A DNA stretch of 45,910 bases. It comes from CAYRFQ01 sp964423615 (GTDB lineage: Bacteria > Planctomycetota > Planctomycetia > Gemmatales > Gemmataceae). Under the pieces are notes generated by a model. It worked only from the letters and a program-made list of their open reading frames with translations, did not search any database and was not told where the DNA came from. Shown here one piece after another: positions 25,003 through 33,036 of the stretch (position 1 is its first letter; each line of letters begins with the position of its first letter). A program made the position numbers and the translations under genes. The stretch is from the NCBI GenBank assembly GCA_964423615.1, contig CAYRFQ010000053.1, forward strand, positions 1 to 45,910. The letters are read 5' to 3'.

Positions 25003-28000
25003 GTGTTGCGTAATATCTTGTCGCTCTTCGGACTCGGTGCGCGTCAAACCAATCGTCGAAGCACCAAACGACGTACCTCGGAATCCGTGTCGCTGCAGTT
25101 GGAAACGCTCGAAGATCGAGCGGTACCCGCCGGCGTGGTTTATGGCCAATCGGTTTTTGACGCTTCAGCCTTCGCCGCAAACATTGAATCCCTCGCCAAT
25201 GGCAACGCCGTTGGATATGGTTACGCCATTAACGAGAATGGTGTGATCGTCGAACAAGACGGGAACGGTCAATCTCGAACTTCCTTTGATGCTCCCGAAA
25301 CAGACTTCACAGCATTCACCGACATCGAAATCGCCAGTGTTTCCAAACCCATCACAGCTGTGGCTGTTCTTAACGTTCTGGAGGAGCGAATTACGGCCGG
25401 TGATTTCGCCGACTTGGACGAGGCTTTGAGTCAACCCTTGATGAACTACCTCCCGTCCAATTGGGACTTTGGCCAAAACTTTGACCTAATTACGATTCGA
25501 CACGCACTAGCTCACCAAAGCGGATTCCGTGAAATATTGGTCAATGATGGAAACTTCTTCGACGGCGACAACCCCTTCGGCAGTTTCGCGTTCAATACAG
25601 ACGCCAACCTCCAAGCGGTTGCGGAAAGTGATTTTCCGGCCAACATCATCGGCCAATGGGACTCGGTTACCGAAGATTGGTCTGTCGACGTTTACAACTA
25701 CTCCAACGCCAACTTCTCGATATTCCGTCTCGTCTTGCCGAGCATCCGAAATGGCACGGCCACAACGGGTGCTCAGGCGGCCAGCGAGTTCAAGGAGTAC
25801 ATCCAGGATGAAATACTCGAGCCAATGGGCATCTGGCAACCGGATATGGTCTACCCAGGGGGAACCAATCCCGCCATGGGCTATTTCCTGGGAGTCGACG
25901 CGTCGGGATATACACCAGGTGACTCTACCTCCACTGGTGGCGGGTTCGGGTGGAAATTGTCGGCCCACAACCTCGGCGAATTCCTTCTCGGGCTCCGTTA
26001 CGATAATTCCATTCTGTCACCTGTCACTCGCGCCACTATGGATGCTCAAGAATTGGGTATTTTCCAAGACAGCTCGGAGGTAGCCTTCGGAACTTTCCTC
26101 GGCCACAACGGGTCTCAAGGCACGGGCAGCGGTGAGATGAATTCCGGGGTCGTGGTCTTCCCTAACGGTGTGGAAGCCTCTTTCGTCATGAACTCTGAAG
26201 CCGATAATCTACCAGGTGGGGGAACCACCGCCCTGTTGAAAGAAGCGTTCATGAACGCCTTTCCCGAGCTGACCGTGGATGGAACGTTTGGCGACGACAC
26301 ATTCACATTGCGTCGTGATCCAGGCAACGCGAGTAAGTTGGAACTGTGGTTGAACGGTGTCGAACAATTCTCACTTGATGTCTCCACTTTGGATTCGTTG
26401 ACTCTACTCGGTGGATTCGGAAATGATACTTTCGTCATCGAAGACGTCCCTTCCTCACTCGAGTTGGTCCTCAACGGTGGCATGGGGAATGATACCTTCC
26501 AAGTTGGTGACAATTGGTTCGACATTAATATTGACGGAGACGTTTCCGTCCAAGGGGGGATCGGTGCAGACTCTCTCATTTTGACCGATCGCGACAATGT
26601 GGGCGATGACACCTACAATTTCACCGAGACCCACTTCGACAAGAGCTACTACAACGGGACGTTTGAATACGCGGGAGTCGAGACGATCGACGTGCGCGGA
26701 GGTGAGGGGAACGAGTCCTATTATCTGTGGGGCTCTCCAGCGGGAGCCGACGTGATCCTGCGGGGTGGTAATGGCGATGACCAATTCCATGTCGGCGGAT
26801 TCGACATCAGCCACAACATCGGAGGAAATGTCGGCGTCCTGGGTGAAGCTGGCACGGACACTTTGGAACTCCACGATGGTTTTGGCAATGGAACCAACGA
26901 TGTTTATTCCATACTCCCCAATTACTTTGACAAAACTGACTTCGGAGGCATCGTGACCTTCGATGCCATGCAGATGGTCACCCTCAACGCCAACGGACAC
27001 AACAACACTGTCCATGTCCACAACACGGATGATTTCAGAGACATCACGATCAACGGACGCAACGGCAATGACCACGTGTTGATTCACGCAACCGGTGCTG
27101 CATCCGATGTGTATGTCAATGGGGGGAGTGGAACTGACCTGGTCGAATTGGCCCCTGGAAACAATGCTCAAGACCTCGACACGATTGGCGGATTGGTCGT
27201 AGTTGATGGTGGTACAGGCATGGATTCCGTGGTGATCCACGACCAACTCGACTTGGGCAATGACACCTACACGATCGATGAGGATTCCTTCGATAAGACT
27301 TCTTTCGCCAGAATGGAATATGTCGGTGTTGAAGACTTGGAGCTACACGCCAACGACTCGGACAACACTGTACGCATTGAGGGACTGGCCATAGACACCA
27401 GTTGGAAAGTCTACACTGGTTTGGGTGAAGACACCGTTGAAGTCGGATATGGTTCACGGGATTTAGACACATATCTCAAAGGTGACTTGGCTCTCTATGG
27501 AGGTGGTTTCGGATTCCTGGACAAAGAAGTGGATACATTGATCTTCCAAGACGGTCAGGACACCGGAAACGATACTTATCAACTCAGCAGCAATTCGTTC
27601 ACTAAGTCTGTTGAGTTCAACGGGTCCAAGTACTCCCTGTTGGAAAACTGGTTCTACTCTGGATTCGAAGACTTGACCCTCAACGCGAATGCCTACGATA
27701 ACACCATCGAAATTTCGTCGTTGTACAATTTTCACCGAACCATGCCAGTCACCATCAACGCATTCAGCGGAGATGACGAGTTGGTCCTGGGGGCGGCGGC
27801 CAACCGAATTGATCTTATTCGCGAACCGATTCACTTCAACGGGGCGTTGGGTACCGATGTGATCACCGTTCACGACGAAAACTCACCTATGGGTCGGACT
27901 TACTCATTCGTCTCACAAACATTCGACGTCTCGGGTAACTTCTCCTCGTTGAGTTACACGTCTGTGAAAACCGTTGAAGTATCGGCGGGAGCATTTAATG

Positions 28001-29415
28001 ATATGTTTGACGTTCAGAGTTCCGTCATCAGTACCGACCTAATCCTCAATGGAGGGAACGGGAACGACACATTCGAGTTGGCCTCTGGAACTCATGACCT
28101 TGACTCGGTCGGTGGAGCCGTGACCGTCCACGGAGGAGGCGGATTCGGTGACACTATCTTGGTCCAGGACGACCTGGATGCCGGAAACGATGATTACGCC
28201 ATCACGGGAAGTTGGGTCAGCGGTGGCATCAGCAAAGCCAATTTCGACCTCCACTACAGCTCTTCGGAGTCTGTCATCCTCAACGCCAACGATTACAACA
28301 ATGACATTGACATCGAGAGTATCGGCGTCTTCACGAACTTGGAAGTCAACGCCAACGGTGGTGATGACGCCATACGTCTAAGTCCCGATGCGAAAGACCT
28401 CGGAACCCTGGACTGGTACCTCAACGTCGATGGTGGCGAAGGTACCGACTACATGTACCTGTATGACCAGTACTCTGGTTCGGTTGGTCCCTACTGGATG
28501 ACGGATTCGGAGGTCAGTCGATCTGGTTGGCTCGGTGCCGATTACACCAATTTCGAGAGTGTATCCTGGCAGCTCAATGCCGGGGCGAATACCTTCAATT
28601 TGTTGTCGACTCAACAAGGCACCAACGTGTTCGTCAACGGTCGGCAGGGTGATGACGTGTTCAATGTTACTGCTCCTTCATCCTACGTGACTATTTTCGG
28701 AAGCACTGGTTCGGACACGATGAACTTCATCGGTACCGAGGGCGATGACGAAATCGGGCTTCGGGGAGAAATCATCACTTTGGACACGGGAACCGTCTCG
28801 ACTGGATCGGTTGAACAACGGTCTGTTGATGGTACGGGCGGTTCTGACCTGGCCATGGTCGATGGTGTCGACGGAGTTCTTGAGATGTTCCACATCCAGG
28901 CAGCACCAGTCGCCGGTTCCGGAACGTTTACTCCTGGGCCGTTCTCACCGATCGATTTCCAGAACTTGGAAATGTTTGACGTCGCTGGTGATGCTGGGGA
29001 TGAGGACGAGTTGACGTTCGAAGGCACTGCCAACGCTGACCACTTCGACATCGATTTGGGTGCGGCTGGGACGAGCATGGACCCCGTTATTCAACTGCGA
29101 CCTGCCGGTGCCCCGAATACGTCACTCCTAACGGTTCGAAACTTCTCGGAAGTAGGGGTGCCAACGGTCAACGGCGTCGGTGGCAACGATACCTTCGAGG
29201 TGGCGATTTCTGAGGTGGGGTCTCGCGACATCCACGTCGACGGTGGACTCGGTAATGACACCCTGGATGTGACCTATGTCGATGTCGGAGCCGATTTAGA
29301 TTGGTTGTACTTCCCGCAGGATCCTGAGGACGGGATCATCCAGGTGGATTACGGTTTTGCAATCTCAACAATCGGATACCAAGATTTCGAAACCGTTGAT
29401 GTGACCGCTGTCTAA
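25003..29415 (+). CDS. surface protein: serine beta-lactamase-type domain plus repeat tail
   Basis: A 1470-residue protein. The frame is open from 24961, but a GTG at 25003 has GGAG 7 bases upstream and gives the planctomycete form VLRNILSLFG... then LETLEDRAVPAG (residues 34-44), an N-terminal motif common on surface proteins of this phylum. Residues about 50-410 form a serine beta-lactamase/DD-peptidase-like domain: SxxK at Ser112-Lys115, YSN at 233-235 and HNG at 368-370, so all three catalytic motifs are present. From about 425 to the end, Asp/Gly/Asn-rich modules of roughly 110 residues repeat (GNDTYTIDEDSFDKTSF, GNDTFELASG, LNANDYNNDI), resembling calcium-binding beta-roll or helix repeats. 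Probably a tethered or secreted esterase or peptidase; the substrate is unknown. Confidence 0.88.
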   Translation: MLRNILSLFGLGARQTNRRSTKRRTSESVSLQLETLEDRAVPAGVVYGQSVFDASAFAANIESLANGNAVGYGYAINENGVIVEQDGNGQSRTSFDAPETDFTAFTDIEIASVSKPITAVAVLNVLEERITAGDFADLDEALSQPLMNYLPSNWDFGQNFDLITIRHALAHQSGFREILVNDGNFFDGDNPFGSFAFNTDANLQAVAESDFPANIIGQWDSVTEDWSVDVYNYSNANFSIFRLVLPSIRNGTATTGAQAASEFKEYIQDEILEPMGIWQPDMVYPGGTNPAMGYFLGVDASGYTPGDSTSTGGGFGWKLSAHNLGEFLLGLRYDNSILSPVTRATMDAQELGIFQDSSEVAFGTFLGHNGSQGTGSGEMNSGVVVFPNGVEASFVMNSEADNLPGGGTTALLKEAFMNAFPELTVDGTFGDDTFTLRRDPGNASKLELWLNGVEQFSLDVSTLDSLTLLGGFGNDTFVIEDVPSSLELVLNGGMGNDTFQVGDNWFDINIDGDVSVQGGIGADSLILTDRDNVGDDTYNFTETHFDKSYYNGTFEYAGVETIDVRGGEGNESYYLWGSPAGADVILRGGNGDDQFHVGGFDISHNIGGNVGVLGEAGTDTLELHDGFGNGTNDVYSILPNYFDKTDFGGIVTFDAMQMVTLNANGHNNTVHVHNTDDFRDITINGRNGNDHVLIHATGAASDVYVNGGSGTDLVELAPGNNAQDLDTIGGLVVVDGGTGMDSVVIHDQLDLGNDTYTIDEDSFDKTSFARMEYVGVEDLELHANDSDNTVRIEGLAIDTSWKVYTGLGEDTVEVGYGSRDLDTYLKGDLALYGGGFGFLDKEVDTLIFQDGQDTGNDTYQLSSNSFTKSVEFNGSKYSLLENWFYSGFEDLTLNANAYDNTIEISSLYNFHRTMPVTINAFSGDDELVLGAAANRIDLIREPIHFNGALGTDVITVHDENSPMGRTYSFVSQTFDVSGNFSSLSYTSVKTVEVSAGAFNDMFDVQSSVISTDLILNGGNGNDTFELASGTHDLDSVGGAVTVHGGGGFGDTILVQDDLDAGNDDYAITGSWVSGGISKANFDLHYSSSESVILNANDYNNDIDIESIGVFTNLEVNANGGDDAIRLSPDAKDLGTLDWYLNVDGGEGTDYMYLYDQYSGSVGPYWMTDSEVSRSGWLGADYTNFESVSWQLNAGANTFNLLSTQQGTNVFVNGRQGDDVFNVTAPSSYVTIFGSTGSDTMNFIGTEGDDEIGLRGEIITLDTGTVSTGSVEQRSVDGTGGSDLAMVDGVDGVLEMFHIQAAPVAGSGTFTPGPFSPIDFQNLEMFDVAGDAGDEDELTFEGTANADHFDIDLGAAGTSMDPVIQLRPAGAPNTSLLTVRNFSEVGVPTVNGVGGNDTFEVAISEVGSRDIHVDGGLGNDTLDVTYVDVGADLDWLYFPQDPEDGIIQVDYGFAISTIGYQDFETVDVTAV

Positions 29416-29436
29416 AGATGGCACGTTGTTGTTCCG

Positions 29437-29468
29437 CCGGGTAGCTGTTGAAGCTACCTGGCTTTTTT
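29437..29468 (+). terminator. Rho-independent terminator
   Basis: A 10-bp stem with one G-T wobble (arms CCGGGTAGCT at 29437-29446 and AGCTACCTGG at 29452-29461), loop GTTGA, followed by CTTTTTT. It lies 22 bases after the stop of the large surface protein. Confidence 0.94.
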
Positions 29469-29675
29469 CGTTTGCAGACTTTGGGAACGACCAGAAGCGT
29501 TGCAGAATTCTAAGGCCCTCCATCATCAAGTTCGTAAGAGAACGGCTCGCCATCTTCGCACCCAAAATGGTGTGTCACGGGAGCACCGAGATGGAGCACG
29601 CGAGCCTCGAAATCTTCTTGATCGTCCGGTTCCGAAAGTAACAAGCACCAGAAAGCAATTTCGGGATTCCTTTTC

Positions 29676-30146
29676 CTACTTTGGCAACATTTTGAACAAA
29701 TTCACCATCTCGATGGCCGTGACGGCTGCTTCGAAACCTTTGTTCCCGGCCTTCGCACCGGCCCGGTTAATCGCTTGCTCGAGAGTATCGCACGTCAGGA
29801 CCCCGAAGATTACCGGGATTCCCGATTCGAGCGCAGCCCGTCCAACTCCACTAGTAACGCCGCCAGCCACATGGTCGTAATGGTCGGTTTCGCCGCGAAT
29901 GACCGTTCCCAGACAGATGATCGCGGCATACTGGCCCGACAGCCCGAGTCGCTGGGCGACCAACGGAATTTCGAAAGAACCGGGGACCCAGACAAGATCA
30001 ATGGATGTGTCGTCCACTCCGTGACGAAGGAGGGCGTCGCATGCACCTTCGACTAACCGCTCGACGACGAACTGATTGAATCGAGCCGCGATGATGGCGA
30101 ACTTGCCTTTGGGGGATGCAAAATTTCCTTCAAGCACGTTTGGCAT
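29676..30146 (-). CDS. ribH: 6,7-dimethyl-8-ribityllumazine synthase
   Basis: Lumazine synthase condenses 5-amino-6-ribitylaminouracil with 3,4-dihydroxy-2-butanone 4-phosphate in the penultimate step of riboflavin synthesis. The 156-residue protein has the family core: IIAARFNQFVVERL at the N-terminus, VPGSFEIPLVAQRL, CLGTVIRGETDHYDHV with the catalytic His, FGVLTCDTLEQA, and the glycine/lysine-rich segment GAKAGNKGFEAA. Length is normal for an icosahedral or pentameric subunit. The ATG at 30146 has only a weak ribosome binding site. It lies downstream of rho, separated by a strong terminator, so it needs its own promoter or readthrough. No nusB gene follows in this window. Confidence 0.97.
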   Translation of the reverse strand: MPNVLEGNFASPKGKFAIIAARFNQFVVERLVEGACDALLRHGVDDTSIDLVWVPGSFEIPLVAQRLGLSGQYAAIICLGTVIRGETDHYDHVAGGVTSGVGRAALESGIPVIFGVLTCDTLEQAINRAGAKAGNKGFEAAVTAIEMVNLFKMLPK

Positions 30147-30170
30147 TTCTCAGGTCGTCCGTTCTGGGTG

Positions 30171-30212
30171 AAAATAAAAAGAGGCGAACGCCGTCGATTG
30201 CAGCGCTCGCCT
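30171..30212 (-). terminator. Rho-independent terminator after rho
   Basis: Read on the minus strand, a 10-bp stem with one G-T wobble (arms 30203-30212 and 30182-30191) and an 11-base loop is followed by CTTTTTATTTT. It starts 26 bases past the stop of rho and ends before ribH. It may separate the two transcripts. Confidence 0.92.
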
Positions 30213-30237
30213 TTCTTAAACTGTCACAGTTTCAACT

Positions 30238-31737
30238 TTACTGCAAGTTCATCATCTTGAGGAACTCTTCGTTGCTTTTGTAGCGTTTGAGACGACCGAC
30301 AAGAAGTTCCATGGCCTCGACCGGGTTCATGTCGCTGAGAACCTTGTGCAAGATGTACTTCTTGCGGAGATCTTCCTCGGTGAGCAGGAGTTCTTCTTTT
30401 CGTGTGCCAGATCGGTTGACGTCGATTGCAGGCCAGACGCGTTTGTCGACCAAACGTCGATCCAGGTGCAGCTCCATGTTACCGGTTCCCTTGAATTCTT
30501 CGAAGACCACGTCGTCCATCCGGCTGCCGGTGTCGATCAAAGCTGTCGCCAAGATCGTCAAGCTCCCACCTTCTTCGATGTTACGAGCCGCACCGAAGAA
30601 ACGCTTGGGTTTGTGCAACGCGTTGGCGTCGAGACCACCAGAAAGAATCTTTCCAGAGTGCGGGACCTCCGTGTTGTATGCACGGGCCAGACGGGTAATC
30701 GAGTCGAGCAGGATTACGACGTCGGTGCCGAATTCGACCAAGCGTTTGGCCTTCTCGATGACCATCTCGGAAACTTGCACATGACGCGAGGCCGGCTCGT
30801 CGAACGTCGAGCTGATGACTTCGGTATGGTTCCCTTTGACCATCCGCTCCATCTCAGTCACTTCCTCAGGTCGTTCGTCGATGAGCAAGACGATGACGTA
30901 GCACTCGGGATGGTTCTTAATGATGCTGTTGGCCACCTTCTGCAGCAAGATCGTCTTACCCGTTCGGGGTGGAGCGACGATCAGACCACGTTGCCCTTTC
31001 CCGATCGGAGTGACCAAGTCGATGACCCGCATGTTGATTTCTTCGGGCGATGTCTCGAGCTTGAGTCGCTTGAGTGGGTGGAGCGGCGTTAGGTCGTCGA
31101 ATACTGCTTTCTGGGTGAGCAACTCGGGGTCGGCGTAGTTGATGGCTTCGACCCGCAAGAGCGCGAAATACCGTTCGTTTTCTTTCGGTGGACGAATTTG
31201 TCCCGAAACGACGGCACCGGTCCGTAGCCCGAATCGGCGAATTTGGCTCGGTGAGATGTAGATATCGTCCGGGCACGGTAGATAGTTGTAATCGGGGCTC
31301 CGCAAGAAACCGAAGCCGTCTGGTAGGACTTCGAGGGTTCCTTCGCCGAACATCAAGCCATTTTGCTTGACTCGTTCCTTGAGTATTTTGAAGATCAAGT
31401 CTTGCTTCTTGAGACCCGTATATTCACTCAGCCCCTCGCCCTTGGCCGTGCGGAGAAGCTGCTGCATGGTCATTTGTTGCAGCTCGGTGATGTGTGTGCC
31501 GCCGCGTTTGATCTCTTCGTAGCGGCTGTTCGTTTCCTCGTCGAAGCCGGTGCCCTGGTGGACCCCGTTTTCTTTGGCGTCGGGCGTTGTAGCCTCTGCA
31601 TCCTCAGGGTGGTCCAGAATGGGAGCATCGACCGTGGCTTGGGCAACGCCAACATCGTCTAGGACGTCGGTTTTCTTTTCGGTTTTTCGTGATCGGGTTT
31701 TCACAGCACCTTCACGACGGTTTTTGGCTTCTGGCAT
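30238..31737 (-). CDS. rho: transcription termination factor Rho
   Basis: Rho is the hexameric RNA-dependent ATPase that ends transcription at Rho-dependent sites. The 499-residue protein has an acidic, charged N-terminal extension (about 1-80), the Rho N-domain (MTMQQLLRTAKGEGL), a cold-shock RNA-binding domain (LEVLPDGFGFLRSP, DIYISPSQIRRFGLRTG), Walker A APPRTGKT (255-262), Walker B VVILLDSITRLARAYN, and the R-loop segment GGLDANALHKPKRFFGAARN. It ends with conserved EEFLKMM. All catalytic elements are intact; the only oddity is the N-terminal extension, common in high-GC bacteria and planctomycetes. The ATG at 31737 has GGAGGAG about 9 bases upstream. It follows coaE on the same strand and ends at an intrinsic terminator. 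Confidence 0.98.
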   Translation of the reverse strand: MPEAKNRREGAVKTRSRKTEKKTDVLDDVGVAQATVDAPILDHPEDAEATTPDAKENGVHQGTGFDEETNSRYEEIKRGGTHITELQQMTMQQLLRTAKGEGLSEYTGLKKQDLIFKILKERVKQNGLMFGEGTLEVLPDGFGFLRSPDYNYLPCPDDIYISPSQIRRFGLRTGAVVSGQIRPPKENERYFALLRVEAINYADPELLTQKAVFDDLTPLHPLKRLKLETSPEEINMRVIDLVTPIGKGQRGLIVAPPRTGKTILLQKVANSIIKNHPECYVIVLLIDERPEEVTEMERMVKGNHTEVISSTFDEPASRHVQVSEMVIEKAKRLVEFGTDVVILLDSITRLARAYNTEVPHSGKILSGGLDANALHKPKRFFGAARNIEEGGSLTILATALIDTGSRMDDVVFEEFKGTGNMELHLDRRLVDKRVWPAIDVNRSGTRKEELLLTEEDLRKKYILHKVLSDMNPVEAMELLVGRLKRYKSNEEFLKMMNLQ

Positions 31738-32034
31738 ATCGATAATCTCCTCCGGTTATCAAGTCGACATTCTGGATACGACCTCGTGCGTCCAAAAAAG
31801 TTAAAGAGCTATTGTTTAACTTCCCTCAGGTCCGCGGTTGACGGAACCATTGTGGATTGCAACGAACTCGGCTGCATGGAAGGATTGGAATGACCTTCAG
31901 ACATGGGAGCACGCAACAAATGCCGACGGCAGGACAAGTACAGGTAATGTTACGTTCATGAGAACAGGGCGAGGTTTCCAGATCGACGTTCCGATGGGTG
32001 TGATGAACTGGTGCCCACGCTAGTGATTCTCACT

Positions 32035-32682
32035 TTAAATGGTGGTTTTATGGGTTAGATACAAAGTGGCTTGGTTGAGCTCACTCAATACACGTGTGAT
32101 TTCTTTGACCAAATCCTCGCGAGTCCCCGTGTTGTTAATGACGGAGTCGGCCACCAAGATTTTTTCGGCCAAAGGTAATTGAGCGTTCGTTCTTTGGATA
32201 ACCTCCTCTTCTGACCACCCTCGGTTTTCCGTCAACCGACGGAGTCGTTCGGGATAGGGTGTGTGTACGTAGATGACCCACTGACAATGTTGATCCCATT
32301 TCGTTTCTAACAGAATCGCGGCGTCCAAAACGATGAACGGGACGTTGGGGTTGGCCCGTGCAACGGCGATATGACGGAGGATTCCGGCACCGATATAAGG
32401 AAACACCATCGATTCCAATTGTTGGCGTTCCTGGGCGTCAGCAAACACAACTTTCGCAAGTTTTGCCCGATCGACTTGGTTCCTGTCGTTGATGACATCC
32501 ATTCCCCATCGCTCCATGACTTGGAGGATGATGTTTTGTTGGAGTAAGGCCTCGTGGCCGAGTTTGTCTCCGCTAATGATGATCGCGCCATGCTCCGCAA
32601 AGATCGAAGCCACTTCGCTCTTACCGCTCCCAATGCCGCCAATCAAGCCGAGGACGGGTTGTTGATATTGTTGAGTGTCCAA
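32035..32682 (-). CDS. coaE: dephospho-CoA kinase
   Basis: Dephospho-CoA kinase phosphorylates the 3'-hydroxyl of dephospho-CoA, the last step of coenzyme A synthesis. The 215-residue protein has P-loop GGIGSGKS near residue 15, the aspartate of the DKLGHEAL segment, DRAKLAKVVF, the lid arginines (RLRRLTENRGWSEEEV) and a terminal helix. The only usable start is a TTG at 32682; an in-frame stop lies 16 codons upstream, no ATG or GTG lies between, and no clear ribosome binding site precedes it, so expression may be low or coupled. It lies between polA and rho on the same strand, an arrangement that appears to recur in planctomycetes. Confidence 0.93.
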   Translation of the reverse strand: MDTQQYQQPVLGLIGGIGSGKSEVASIFAEHGAIIISGDKLGHEALLQQNIILQVMERWGMDVINDRNQVDRAKLAKVVFADAQERQQLESMVFPYIGAGILRHIAVARANPNVPFIVLDAAILLETKWDQHCQWVIYVHTPYPERLRRLTENRGWSEEEVIQRTNAQLPLAEKILVADSVINNTGTREDLVKEITRVLSELNQATLYLTHKTTI

Positions 32683-33036
32683 AGCACGTTCAGGGTCGTT
32701 TGTGGGTTGTTGGGATGGTCTTTGAGAAGGTTGCTAGGAGGATAGTTTCCAAACTGATCCATGAGGACTCCAATCCCAAAAACGGAGGACCGTCCCATTT
32801 CTTCACACACATTTCAATCCACATTGGAATTGAGAAGGTCGTATCAGCCAACACCACGTGAGCATTTCTATGGCTGGCGCTATCTCGTCGAGTTATTAAT
32901 CGCGGAGCGTCCTAGTTGGGGATCGCACGAAGTTCTACGTCACTGAAATGTCACTCCATTTGAGCTAGCAAGGAATCCTCGTCTAGCACGATGGAAATAG
33001 TATCAGGAACATGTGTGAGAGTGAACGGTCGTGACT
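32683..33036. other. intergenic region between polA and coaE
   Basis: About 350 bases from the stop of polA to the TTG start of coaE. I see no gene and no terminator with a T-tract. A short imperfect inverted repeat near 32814-32833 is too weak to interpret. Confidence 0.4.

Noticed and set aside
26455..27246. 263-residue minus-strand open frame within the surface-protein repeats
   Set aside because: Its length comes from the repetitive Asp/Asn/Gly codons on the other strand; no start signal.
25003..29415. Possibility that the repeats form an RTX toxin
   Set aside because: The GNDT segments resemble but do not match the tight nonapeptide GGxGxDxUx arrays; modules are about 110 residues long and no toxin secretion genes are nearby.
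30346..31092. 248-residue open frame opposite rho
   Set aside because: Antisense shadow of a strongly conserved gene.
31838..32023. 61-residue open frame between coaE and rho
   Set aside because: Short, no ribosome binding site, no family match.
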